Below, in pieces: positions 37,585 through 45,184 of a DNA stretch of 64,000 bases. This stretch comes from Subtercola boreus (GTDB lineage Bacteria; Actinomycetota; Actinomycetes; Actinomycetales; Microbacteriaceae), in contig NZ_NBXA01000003.1 of NCBI RefSeq assembly GCF_003399625.1, forward strand, positions 1-64,000, in the 5' to 3' direction. A model generated the notes under the pieces. It saw only the letters and a list, made by a program, of their open reading frames with translations, was not told where the DNA came from and searched no databases. Position numbers and translations under genes: made by a program. Numbering within the stretch: position 1 is the first letter of the stretch; the number at the start of each line of letters is the position of its first letter.

Positions 37585-39657
37585 CTATGAGAGACCTGCC
37601 ACAACCTCCAACAGTGCCTCACCGTAGGTGTCGAGCTTCTTCTGCCCGATGCCGGGGATTCCGTCGATGTCGCCGAGCGCAGCGGGGCGTCGGGTCGCCA
37701 GCTCGCGGAGCGTCGCATCGTGGAAGATCACGTAGGCGGGCACGCCCAGCTCCTTCGCCGTCGTCGACCGCCAGGCCCGGAGCGCCTCGAACAGCGGCAC
37801 GGCATCGGCGCCGAGGTCTGCCGTGGCCGCAGCGCGGGCCCCGGAGCCGGAACCGGAACGCCCGGACCGGGCCGCAATGCGCTCGGGCTCGGTTCGGAAC
37901 GACACCCGGGTCGCCCCGCTCAGCACGTCGGCGCTGGCCGGTGCGAGCACCAGGGTTCCGAACCCGTCGTCGTTCACCGCCAGGAGCCCCTTGGCGAGAA
38001 GCTGCCGCACCACACCCCTCCACTGCTGCTCGGAGAGGTCTCCGCCGATGCCCCACACCGCCAGGTCGTCATGGCCGTACTGCGAGACCCGCGGGGTCTT
38101 CTTCGCCCGCAGGATGTCGATGAGGTGGCCCGCCCCGAACTTCTGGTTGCGTTCCCGCTGGAGCCGAACGACGGTCGAGAGGAGCTTCTGCGCGGGAACC
38201 GTGCCGTCCCACGCCTCCGGCGGAACCAGGCAGGTGTCGCAGTTGCCGCACGGCGTGCTCGTCTGCCCGAAGTAGCCGAGCAGGTTGACCCTCCGGCAGT
38301 CGACCGTCTCGCAGAGGGCGAGCATCGCATCGAGGTGGGCGGAGAGCTTCCGGCGGTGCGAGACGTCGCCCGGCGACTGGTCGATCATGCGGCGCTGCTG
38401 CACCACGTCTTGCAGCCCGTAGGCCAGCCAGGCGGTCGACGGTTGCCCGTCGCGCCCGGCACGGCCGGTCTCCTGGTAGTACCCCTCGACGGATTTCGGC
38501 AGGTCGATGTGGGCCACGAACCGCACATCGGGCTTGTCGATGCCCATACCGAAGGCGATGGTCGCAACGATCACCACCCCGTCTTCGCGGAGGAACCTCG
38601 ACTGGGTACGGGCGCGCGTACCCGCGTCGAGCCCCGCGTGGTACGGCAGCGCGTTCACCCCGTTCGTCGCCAGGAACTGCGCCGTCTGTTCCACCGTCTT
38701 TCGTGACAGTCCGTAGACGATGCCGGCGTCGCCCGCGTGCTCGGTGCGGATGAGCGACAGCAGCTGCTGCCTCACCTCGGCCTTGTTCTCGATGCGGTAC
38801 CGGATGTTCGGGCGGTCGAAGCTCGCAACGAAGTGCCGCGCATCGCCCATGCTGAGCCGCTCGGTGATCTCCTTGTGCGTGGCCTCCGTGGCGGTCGCGG
38901 TGAGAGCCAGGCGGGGGATCGCGGGCCAGCGCTCCGCCAGCTCGGACAAGCCGAGGTAGTCGGGACGGAAGTCGTGGCCCCACTGCGACACACAGTGCGC
39001 CTCGTCGATGGCGAAGAGGGAGATGGTTCCGCGGTCGAGGAAACGCTTCGTGGCCTCGGACGAGAGCCGCTCCGGCGCAACGTAGAGCAGATCCAGCTCA
39101 CCCGCGAGATAGGCGGTCTCGACGCGTTCGCGTTCCCGGGCATCCTGCGTCGAGTTCAGGTAGGCGGCATTCAGCCCGACCGCCAGGAGCGCGTCGACCT
39201 GGTCCTGCATCAGGGCGATCAGGGGCGACACCACGACACCCGTGCCCTCGCGGAGCAGCGCCGGTATCTGGTAGCAGAGGGACTTGCCGCCACCGGTCGG
39301 AATGAGCACCACGGCGTCGCCGCCGCCCGCGACATGGTCGATGACGGCCGCCTGGTCGCCCCGGAAGTCGTCGTAGCCGAAGACCCGCTTCAGCACCGCC
39401 CGCGCGTCTTCGCCGAGAGCGGGCCTGGCCCGGAGAACGGCCGGAGCCCGGCGCGGGGAAGCCCCCGCGGAGCCGGACAGCGCCGACCCGGCGGGCGCGT
39501 CGAACGAGAACGAGTCGTAGGCGGGGTACTCGGGCTCGGGATAGTCGGGCACCGGCGGCTCGGCACCCGGGTATTCGGCACCCGCGAACTCCGCCTCCGG
39601 GTAGTCCAGGGGCGGTGGTTCGGCCTCGGGGTAACCGGCGGGCGGGCGCATCGTCAT
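37585..39657 (-). CDS. recQ: RecQ-family ATP-dependent DNA helicase
   Basis: 690 residues. Helicase motifs: [12 protein letters not shown] (about 120), [15 protein letters not shown] (about 220), and [10 protein letters not shown] (about 400). The RQC region holds the zinc cluster (CETVDC, then CGNCDTC, about 455-480), and an HRDC domain ends the protein ([20 protein letters not shown]). All three RecQ modules are therefore present. Before them lies a 90-residue extension with repeated YPEAE/YPGAE units, acidic and Pro/Tyr-rich, absent from E. coli RecQ. TAAACT lies 6 nt before the ATG with no ribosome site, suggesting a leaderless transcript and supporting this start. Confidence 0.9.
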   Translation of the reverse strand: MTMRPPAGYPEAEPPPLDYPEAEFAGAEYPGAEPPVPDYPEPEYPAYDSFSFDAPAGSALSGSAGASPRRAPAVLRARPALGEDARAVLKRVFGYDDFRGDQAAVIDHVAGGGDAVVLIPTGGGKSLCYQIPALLREGTGVVVSPLIALMQDQVDALLAVGLNAAYLNSTQDARERERVETAYLAGELDLLYVAPERLSSEATKRFLDRGTISLFAIDEAHCVSQWGHDFRPDYLGLSELAERWPAIPRLALTATATEATHKEITERLSMGDARHFVASFDRPNIRYRIENKAEVRQQLLSLIRTEHAGDAGIVYGLSRKTVEQTAQFLATNGVNALPYHAGLDAGTRARTQSRFLREDGVVIVATIAFGMGIDKPDVRFVAHIDLPKSVEGYYQETGRAGRDGQPSTAWLAYGLQDVVQQRRMIDQSPGDVSHRRKLSAHLDAMLALCETVDCRRVNLLGYFGQTSTPCGNCDTCLVPPEAWDGTVPAQKLLSTVVRLQRERNQKFGAGHLIDILRAKKTPRVSQYGHDDLAVWGIGGDLSEQQWRGVVRQLLAKGLLAVNDDGFGTLVLAPASADVLSGATRVSFRTEPERIAARSGRSGSGSGARAAATADLGADAVPLFEALRAWRSTTAKELGVPAYVIFHDATLRELATRRPAALGDIDGIPGIGQKKLDTYGEALLEVVAGLS

Positions 39658-39757
39658 GCCCCCAGTTTAGGTTCGACCCCCGACACCGAAGCCGAAAGGG
39701 GTGAACCTGTGGAGAGATCTTTCTCCACAGGCCCACCCCTCGAGAGGATGCGAACCG

Positions 39758-41923
39758 CTACCGCACGGCCCGTCGACGACGCACAGCCACAGCTGCACCC
39801 CCGGTGATCAGGGCGAGCAGCGCGAGCACCCCGAACCCGATGGTCTCTGCACCGTTCACCCCGGTGTTCGCGAGCGAGCCCGAAGCGGCCCCGCTGGTCG
39901 GCGTCGGCGTCGGCGTGGCCGAGGGAACCGGCACGACAGGCGGCACGACGGCAGCCGAGGTGACGGTGAGCAGCACCGTCGACGTTCCGGTGCCGGGCAC
40001 CGACGCCGAGATCACGTCGCCGACAGCGGCGCCCGTGGGAACGGTGAAGGTGACGGATGCCCGCCCCACCTCATCCGTCGTGTCGATGACAGCCGGGTCG
40101 ATCGTTCCTCCGGCGATCACCTCGCCACCTGCCACGATGTCGACCGTCGGCGCAGCCGGCTCGCCACCGCTGAACAGCAGCGACGACAGATTCACGGTGA
40201 CGGACTGGCCCGCAGCGACACCCGCGGCGACATCCGACCCGCCCGGGTACGACACACCGATGGACCGCTGGGCCTCATCGGGTGCGGCCGTCTTGTACTG
40301 GCCGAAGTAGTCGACCATCGACTGCAGGTCGATCTTGCCGGAGTCGGCGACATCCGTGCCCTCTGCCAGGGTCGTGAAGTTGTCACCGCCCGAAGCGAGG
40401 AACGAGTTCACGACGACCTTGACGCTCTGGTCGGCCGCCAGGGGCGCGCCGTTCAGCAGGAGGGAGGTGATGTGCGATCCGGCAGCGGCAAGCGGGTCGT
40501 AGGTGTACGACAGCGACTTCGACACACCCAGCTTCAGGAACGGGCGGGCCGCGGCGGCGGGCTGCCACTGCTCCTCGAGCACCTGTTTGATCTGCGCCGT
40601 GGTCAGGTTCAGCGTGACGAGGGTGTTCGCGAAGGGCTGCACGCCGGCGACCTCCTTGTAGCTCACTGAGCCCGCAGCGTCTCCTGACCCTGCATACGTG
40701 AGGTCTGCGCGGAGGCCACCGGGGTTCATGAAGGCGACCTCTGCCCCGGCCTGCTGGGTCGACCAGAGCTGTACGTCAGCGACGAAGTTGCCGAGGGATG
40801 ACTCGCCGCCGCGGTTCTCGCTGGCATCGCTCTGCCGGGCACGGTTGAAGTCGGCCGTGATGGATCCGACCTCGACGCTGCCGAGCACATCGGCTTTCGC
40901 CACCGCTTTGTCGACGATCGCCTGCACGGTCGGGTCTGCGGGATAGAGCGGCGCGTTGCCGGCCGCGGCGTCGGTCAGCGGCAGCACCTCGGACCTGATG
41001 CTCAGCAGCTTCTTCGTGTCGGGGTCGACCGACAGCGCGAGGTGGCCGAGATCCATGCTGTACGAACCGGTCTGCAGCACCGGGCGCGTCGCCCCGGGAA
41101 CGCCGGGAACGGGAGCGTCATAGTCGTAGAGCTGGTGTGTGTGGGCGCTGATGATCGCGCTGACGTTCGCGTTCACGCCGCTCACGATCGTGCCGAACAC
41201 CGAGTCGGGCGCGGCCGCTTCGGGCGTCGCCGCGCCTTCGTGCACGAGCAGCACGATCACGTCGGCCTCACCGTTCGAGGCGTCGCCGTCTTTCAGTTCG
41301 TCGGCGACCGTGTTCACACTCGAGACGATCGGGCCCACGGTGATGCCGGCGATGCCGGCCGGGCTGACAAGGGAGGGGAGCTCCTCGGTGACGGCTCCGA
41401 TGAAGCCGACCCGGATGCCCGCGACATCCTTCACGAAGTACTGATCGTAGGCCGGCTTGCCGGTCGCCGTGTCGAACACGTTCGCTGCGAGATACGGGAA
41501 GTCGGACGCCGGGATGACGCGGTTCGTCAGGTCTGAGGCACCCTTGTCGAACTCGTGGTTGCCGACCGACGAGACATCGAGCTTCATCGCATTCAGCGCG
41601 TCGATGGTGGGCTGGTCATCCTGGATGAACGAGGTGAATGTCGACGCCCCGATGTTGTCTCCGGCCGAGGCGAAGATCGTGTTCGGGTTCGCCGCCCGAA
41701 AGCTGTCGACGGCACCGGCGAGCACGGCCGCGCCCGCGGTGCTGCCATTCGCCTCGAGCCGGCCGTGGAAGTCGTTGATGTTCACGATGTCGATGGCGAC
41801 AGGGGTCGAAGCCGCCGATGCGGAACCGGCAGAGGCGGCGCCGAAGCCGACCGCCAGGGTGACCGACGCCGCCAGCGCGACGATACGCGGCACTCGCCGG
41901 CCAGAGGTGTTGCTCGGGGACAC
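39758..41923 (-). CDS. Wall-anchored 5'-nucleotidase/2',3'-cyclic phosphodiesterase family protein
   Basis: 721 residues. A signal peptide is followed by the metallophosphatase domain: VNINDFHGRLE (about residue 48) and VGNHEFDKG (about 118) supply metal ligands. The 5'-nucleotidase C-terminal domain follows (GGESSLGNFVADVQLWSTQ near 378), then an Ig-like segment. The end is a sorting signal: LANTG near residue 683, a hydrophobic helix and RRRRAVR. It should release phosphate from nucleotides at the cell surface. AAGGAGA lies five bases before the GTG; a longer frame upstream would include the hairpin at 41963-41983. Confidence 0.88.
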   Translation of the reverse strand: MSPSNTSGRRVPRIVALAASVTLAVGFGAASAGSASAASTPVAIDIVNINDFHGRLEANGSTAGAAVLAGAVDSFRAANPNTIFASAGDNIGASTFTSFIQDDQPTIDALNAMKLDVSSVGNHEFDKGASDLTNRVIPASDFPYLAANVFDTATGKPAYDQYFVKDVAGIRVGFIGAVTEELPSLVSPAGIAGITVGPIVSSVNTVADELKDGDASNGEADVIVLLVHEGAATPEAAAPDSVFGTIVSGVNANVSAIISAHTHQLYDYDAPVPGVPGATRPVLQTGSYSMDLGHLALSVDPDTKKLLSIRSEVLPLTDAAAGNAPLYPADPTVQAIVDKAVAKADVLGSVEVGSITADFNRARQSDASENRGGESSLGNFVADVQLWSTQQAGAEVAFMNPGGLRADLTYAGSGDAAGSVSYKEVAGVQPFANTLVTLNLTTAQIKQVLEEQWQPAAAARPFLKLGVSKSLSYTYDPLAAAGSHITSLLLNGAPLAADQSVKVVVNSFLASGGDNFTTLAEGTDVADSGKIDLQSMVDYFGQYKTAAPDEAQRSIGVSYPGGSDVAAGVAAGQSVTVNLSSLLFSGGEPAAPTVDIVAGGEVIAGGTIDPAVIDTTDEVGRASVTFTVPTGAAVGDVISASVPGTGTSTVLLTVTSAAVVPPVVPVPSATPTPTPTSGAASGSLANTGVNGAETIGFGVLALLALITGGAAVAVRRRRAVR

Positions 41924-41962
41924 AGAGTCTCCTTCATGCTCGTTCTTCAGGTGCAGGATGGC

Positions 41963-41983
41963 CAGCCCCCTGTAAGGGGGCTG
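41963..41983 (-). promoter_or_regulatory. Hairpin in the 5' region of the 5'-nucleotidase gene
   Basis: CAGCCCCCT (41963-41971), GTA, AGGGGGCTG (41975-41983): perfect 9-bp arms, 40 bp before the GTG start on the minus strand. It could be a repressor site or an attenuating leader hairpin. Confidence 0.4.
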
Positions 41984-42104
41984 CATAACACCCTACGGTT
42001 TGTGTGCCGATTCTCAGAGAACTGATCCCTGCCGTAACGAAATGTTCATATTCGGCAAGCAGTTGTGCGGAATGAATCCGGCACCCCCCGTCTTGTAGCT
42101 CCCC

Positions 42105-43379
42105 ATGAGCACCCACACCGCGGCCGTTCCGCTGCCCCTCTCCGAACGCACCGACCGCCGCAGTTGGCTGGCCGTGCTGTCGGTGGCTCTCGGCTCCTTC
42201 GCCCTCGTGCTCTCCGAATTCCTCCCGATCGGACTTCTGCCGGCCATCGCCGGCGACCTGGGCGTCGGCATCGGGTCGGCGGGACTCGTCGTCGTCGCAA
42301 CAGGCATTGCCGCCGCGGTGGCCGCCCCTGTCGTGACCGTTGCCACATCGAGGGTCGACCGCCGCGTCGTGCTCTGGGCGCTGACCGGTGCCCTGGTCGT
42401 GGCCGACGTCATCGGTGCGATCGCCCCCGACTTCACCGTTCTCCTGCTGGCCCGCCTGCTGCTCGGCGCCGCGCTCGGGGGCTTCTGGGCCATTGGGGCC
42501 GCCGTCGCCACTCGCCTGGTCCGACCCGGCTCGGTCATCCGCGCGACATCCCTGGTGACAGCCGGGATCTCGGTGGCCACCGTCGTGAGCCTCCCGCTCG
42601 GTGCCCTCATCTCGTCTGTGTCGAGTTGGCGTCTCGCGTTCGTGATCGGGGCTGCACTCGGTGTGCTGGCCCTGATCGGGCAGCTCGCCCTGCTGCCGAG
42701 GATCCCGTCGGTCGCCCGCGTGACCCCGACGACGATCGTCGGTCTCCTCCGCATCCCCCGCGCCCGCATCGGGCTGATCGGCACGCTCCTGGTGTTCTTC
42801 GGCCAGTTCGCTGCCTACACCTTCGTCTCGCCGTATCTCCTCGAACTGGCTCGCTTCGACCCGTCGCTGATCACCCTGGCGCTCCTGGTCTTCGGTCTCG
42901 CCGGCGTCGCGGGCAACTTCCTCGTCGGCACGCTCCTCGCGCGGAACCTCACCGCCACGGTGGTCGGCACCATCGTGATCGTTGCCGTGAGCGTGGCGTT
43001 GCTGCCGTTCGCCGCAGGCTCCGCCGCCCTGGTCTTCGTTCTCGTCACCGTCTGGGGAGCAGTGTGGGGCGGCCTGCCGCTGGCCATGCAGACCTGGGTC
43101 GTCTCTGCGGCTCCCGACGCCGCGGAGGGATCGCTGGCGCTGTTCGTCACGACCATCCAGGTCGCGATCGCCACCGGCTCCACCCTGGGGGCCGTCGCGG
43201 TCAGCACGGGTGGGCTCGCCTTCGATTTCTGGATCTCGGCGGGGGTCGCCGCGACCGGGGCCATCGTCATGCTGATACTCGTGCTGGCAGTCCGCCGAGC
43301 GACTCCCACCCCGTTCCTCTCCGCGGTGCGGAACCCCTGCGAGGCGGAGACCGATGAATCCGCCCTGCAGCCCTGCTGA
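42105..43379 (+). CDS. MFS transporter (DHA1-type sugar/drug efflux)
   Basis: 424 residues with twelve predicted helices. FVLSEFLPIGLLPAIAGDLG-like sequence at about 32-52 and LLLARLLLGAALGGFWAI near 115 match the SotB/YdhP/AraJ branch of the DHA1 family, which exports arabinose, arabinosides or drugs. A positively charged loop lies near 190-205. There is little evidence of a ribosome site. Divergent from the 5'-nucleotidase gene. Confidence 0.85.
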   Translation: MSTHTAAVPLPLSERTDRRSWLAVLSVALGSFALVLSEFLPIGLLPAIAGDLGVGIGSAGLVVVATGIAAAVAAPVVTVATSRVDRRVVLWALTGALVVADVIGAIAPDFTVLLLARLLLGAALGGFWAIGAAVATRLVRPGSVIRATSLVTAGISVATVVSLPLGALISSVSSWRLAFVIGAALGVLALIGQLALLPRIPSVARVTPTTIVGLLRIPRARIGLIGTLLVFFGQFAAYTFVSPYLLELARFDPSLITLALLVFGLAGVAGNFLVGTLLARNLTATVVGTIVIVAVSVALLPFAAGSAALVFVLVTVWGAVWGGLPLAMQTWVVSAAPDAAEGSLALFVTTIQVAIATGSTLGAVAVSTGGLAFDFWISAGVAATGAIVMLILVLAVRRATPTPFLSAVRNPCEAETDESALQPC

Positions 43380-43414
43380 CAGGCAACACCCCGCCGGAGC
43401 GCGATAATTGCCCC

Positions 43415-44038
43415 ATGATCATCACGCGGGGCTACGACCGACTCGTCAACCTGAGCGACGCCGTCATCGCCATTGCGGTCACCCTGCTGATCCTGCCTCT
43501 GGTCGACGATGCCCGGCAGATAGGAACGGGCACGGTCGCGGACTTTCTCTCCGAGAATGCGTCGCAGCTCTTCCTCTTCGTGCTGAGTTTTGTCGTGATC
43601 GCCCGGTTCTGGCTACTGCACCACCAGATCTACCGCAACATCGATGGCTACACGATCCCCCTCGTGTGGGTTAACTTCGCCTGGTTGCTGTCGATCGTCT
43701 TCCTGCCGTTCCCCACCGAGCTGCTCGGACATGGCAGCAGTGTCGACGGGGCGGCAGCATCTCTCTACATCGGCACGATGTTGCTCACGTCGCTGACCAG
43801 CCTCGTGCAGATCTGGATCATCATCCGAAAGCCCGAGCTGCAGCTCGAATCCCTCCGGGGCACGCTCCGGATGACGCCCGTGGTGGTCTCGACGACCACC
43901 ATGGCCGTGGCGTTCCTCCTCGCGGTGCTCGTGCCGGGCATCGGCGTCTTCCCCCTGTTGCTCCTGCTGCTTTCAGGCCGGGCCGAGGCCCTCATCCAGC
44001 GCCACCAACGGCGCCGCGCTGCAGCCCGCGGGGCCTGA
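43415..44038 (+). CDS. TMEM175-family (DUF1211) potassium channel-like protein
   Basis: 207 residues, four to five helices. RGYDRLVNLSDAVIAIAVTL at residues 5-24 corresponds to the family motif R-x3-FSD-x-V-x-A-I-A-x-T-L; here Leu replaces the usual Phe before Ser-Asp. Prokaryotic TMEM175 proteins form tetrameric K+ channels. A GATAAT hexamer lies 6 nt before the ATG (43403-43408), so the transcript may be leaderless. It ends shortly before the duplicated helicase tail. Confidence 0.75.
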   Translation: MIITRGYDRLVNLSDAVIAIAVTLLILPLVDDARQIGTGTVADFLSENASQLFLFVLSFVVIARFWLLHHQIYRNIDGYTIPLVWVNFAWLLSIVFLPFPTELLGHGSSVDGAAASLYIGTMLLTSLTSLVQIWIIIRKPELQLESLRGTLRMTPVVVSTTTMAVAFLLAVLVPGIGVFPLLLLLLSGRAEALIQRHQRRRAAARGA

Positions 44039-44088
44039 CCCGCCGCCCCGGCCCCCCACCCCGACCCCCTCCGACGGGAACGCAGAAC

Positions 44089-44130
44089 GGGCCCCGGACG
44101 CCCACCCGCAGGGGGAGCATCCGGAGCCCG
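44089..44130 (-). terminator. Hairpin after the duplicated helicase tail
   Basis: CGGGCCCCGGACGC (44088-44101) and GCATCCGGAGCCCG (44117-44130) pair; the two mismatches become G-U pairs in minus-strand RNA. It corresponds to the terminator at 45120-45162. Confidence 0.5.
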
Positions 44131-44235
44131 TCCGGGTGGTGCAGGTGAGACCTACGCGTGCGCGCTCTGCAGGTCGTCGATCAGGCGGTCGCCGGGGGCG
44201 GCCGGAACCATGGTCGCCTCGATGTCGGCGCGCTC
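44118..44235 (-). pseudogene. Duplicated 3' end of the DEAD-box helicase gene
   Basis: 118 bp are identical, except for three substitutions and no gaps, to 45151-45268, the end of the helicase gene about 1 kb away. The minus strand keeps the last 27 codons in frame (ERADIEATMVPAAPGDRLID onward) and the TAG stop at 44152-44154. Upstream of 44235 the match stops abruptly; the frame runs on through ETRGEKAERPRHRAE to a stop at 44338-44340, without a start codon. It is therefore a gene fragment made by duplication, not a working gene. With the intact copy it forms direct repeats around the hicBA locus. Confidence 0.75.
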
Positions 44236-44399
44236 AGCACGGTGACGGGGGCGCTCTGCCTTCTCGCCTCGGGTCTCGTAGAGGGCCAACTCGGCCGCCG
44301 CCAGAAGGCACGCGCGGACGCCGCCCCGGCGTTGGCGTCAGCATCGGCCGGTTCCTCCGCGTCTGCTGACGAAGACCGGTGAGAACGGAACCCCTACTC
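44236..44399. other. Spacer without recognised gene
   Basis: Between the helicase-tail fragment and hicB. I see no start codon with a ribosome site, no hairpin and no known motif. The minus-strand frame joined to the fragment (ACLLAAAELALYETRGEKAE) looks protein-like and may be a relic of another gene. Confidence 0.4.
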
Positions 44400-44792
44400 C
44401 TACTGGTGCGCCAACTGCTGGACACGCTGGGATGACAGTCCCAACAGTTGGGCCGTGTCCTTCTGGCTGAGGCCAGACGAGGTCAGAAGCTCCCTGACGA
44501 CCTGTCGACGCAACGCCGACGAACGTCTCTCATCGGCGAGCGCACGCTCATGAAGAGCCGAAGCCTCCTGCCAGACTTCAGCTACAAGCTCAGGCAACTC
44601 GAGAACCACCTCGACGCTGACGGACTCTTCAGCTACATCGAGGAGAGCCGAGATGAGACCGATGGCCATGTCCTCGATATCACGGGCGTGGCGCGCCTGC
44701 GTGACCGCGTCGAGTTCGGGCACGGTGATGACCCACCATCGTCCCTCCCGGGCGGCAACAACCCTGAACGGCCGAACCTCTGGGTACCCCAT
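44400..44792 (-). CDS. hicB: HicB-family antitoxin
   Basis: 130 residues. The N-terminal half has the HicB partial RNase H-like fold: FRVVAAREGRWWVITVPELD, then TQARHARDIEDMAIGLISAL. The C-terminal half ends in a helix-turn-helix (GLSQKDTAQLLGLSSQRVQQ) for operator binding. GGAGG lies five bases before the ATG. The expected hicA toxin gene is directly upstream but broken, so this is an orphan antitoxin. It might still repress its own promoter or act on HicA proteins encoded elsewhere. Confidence 0.82.
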   Translation of the reverse strand: MGYPEVRPFRVVAAREGRWWVITVPELDAVTQARHARDIEDMAIGLISALLDVAEESVSVEVVLELPELVAEVWQEASALHERALADERRSSALRRQVVRELLTSSGLSQKDTAQLLGLSSQRVQQLAHQ

Positions 44793-44794
44793 CG

Positions 44795-44940
44795 CTACCT
44801 CCAACTTTCAGGCGCTCCCGGCACCTTCTTGAGCACTTGCCTCACAACACCGGGCGACACGGTTCCGTGCGTGGGTATGGCCAGCGACTCTCCGTCGCGG
44901 GAACTCTCTCCACCTCACGTTGCTTCACCTCTTTCACCAT
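44795..44940 (-). pseudogene. hicA: Decayed hicA toxin gene
   Basis: The minus strand starts MVKEVKQREVERV at 44940, matching a HicA N-terminus, then loses the family pattern and stops early. In the next frame the HicA C-terminus is preserved: GESLAIPTHGTVSPGVVRQ, VLKKVPGAPESWR, ending at a TAG (44797-44795) two bases before the hicB ATG. The His of the catalytic GxxH region survives (PTHGT). The central part is missing: HicA is usually about 60-80 residues and only about 45 codons remain. An internal deletion with frameshift explains the structure, so no active mRNA interferase is expected. Confidence 0.75.
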
Positions 44941-45119
44941 TATTGGCCGACCAGGCCCGCTAGTCCAATGCCACTAGGTGGGATAGCGAAATAAGGGTTC
45001 TCATTCAACGAGGATACCTCATGTAATTGCTTCTTTGTTCCGACGAAACGGCCCGCCATCGATTCATCAGGCACGGTGGCCCAACCGACCTGAATACACG
45101 CACGCCCCAACGCAGAAAC
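44941..45119. other. AT-richer spacer upstream of hicBA
   Basis: Noticeably lower in GC than the flanks (for example CGAAATAAGGGTTCTCATTC, and TGTAATTGCTTCTTTG). It probably holds the hicAB promoter reading to the left. No ORF is convincing. The composition suggests the module was imported. Confidence 0.45.
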
Positions 45120-45162
45120 GGGCTCTGGATGCCCCCACCGAGGTGGGGGACATCCGGAGCCC
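45120..45162 (-). terminator. Terminator hairpin of the DEAD-box helicase gene
   Basis: GGGCTCTGGATG with CCCCCACC on one side pairs with GGTGGGGG and ACATCCGGAGCCC on the other: a stem of about 20 bp with one mismatch and one bulge, directly after the stop codon at 45185. Confidence 0.7.
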
Positions 45163-45184
45163 GTCCGGGTGGTGCAGGTGAGAG

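Noticed and set aside
44118-44399. A second, short helicase gene
   Set aside because: Only the last 27 codons are present and there is no start codon in the joined frame.
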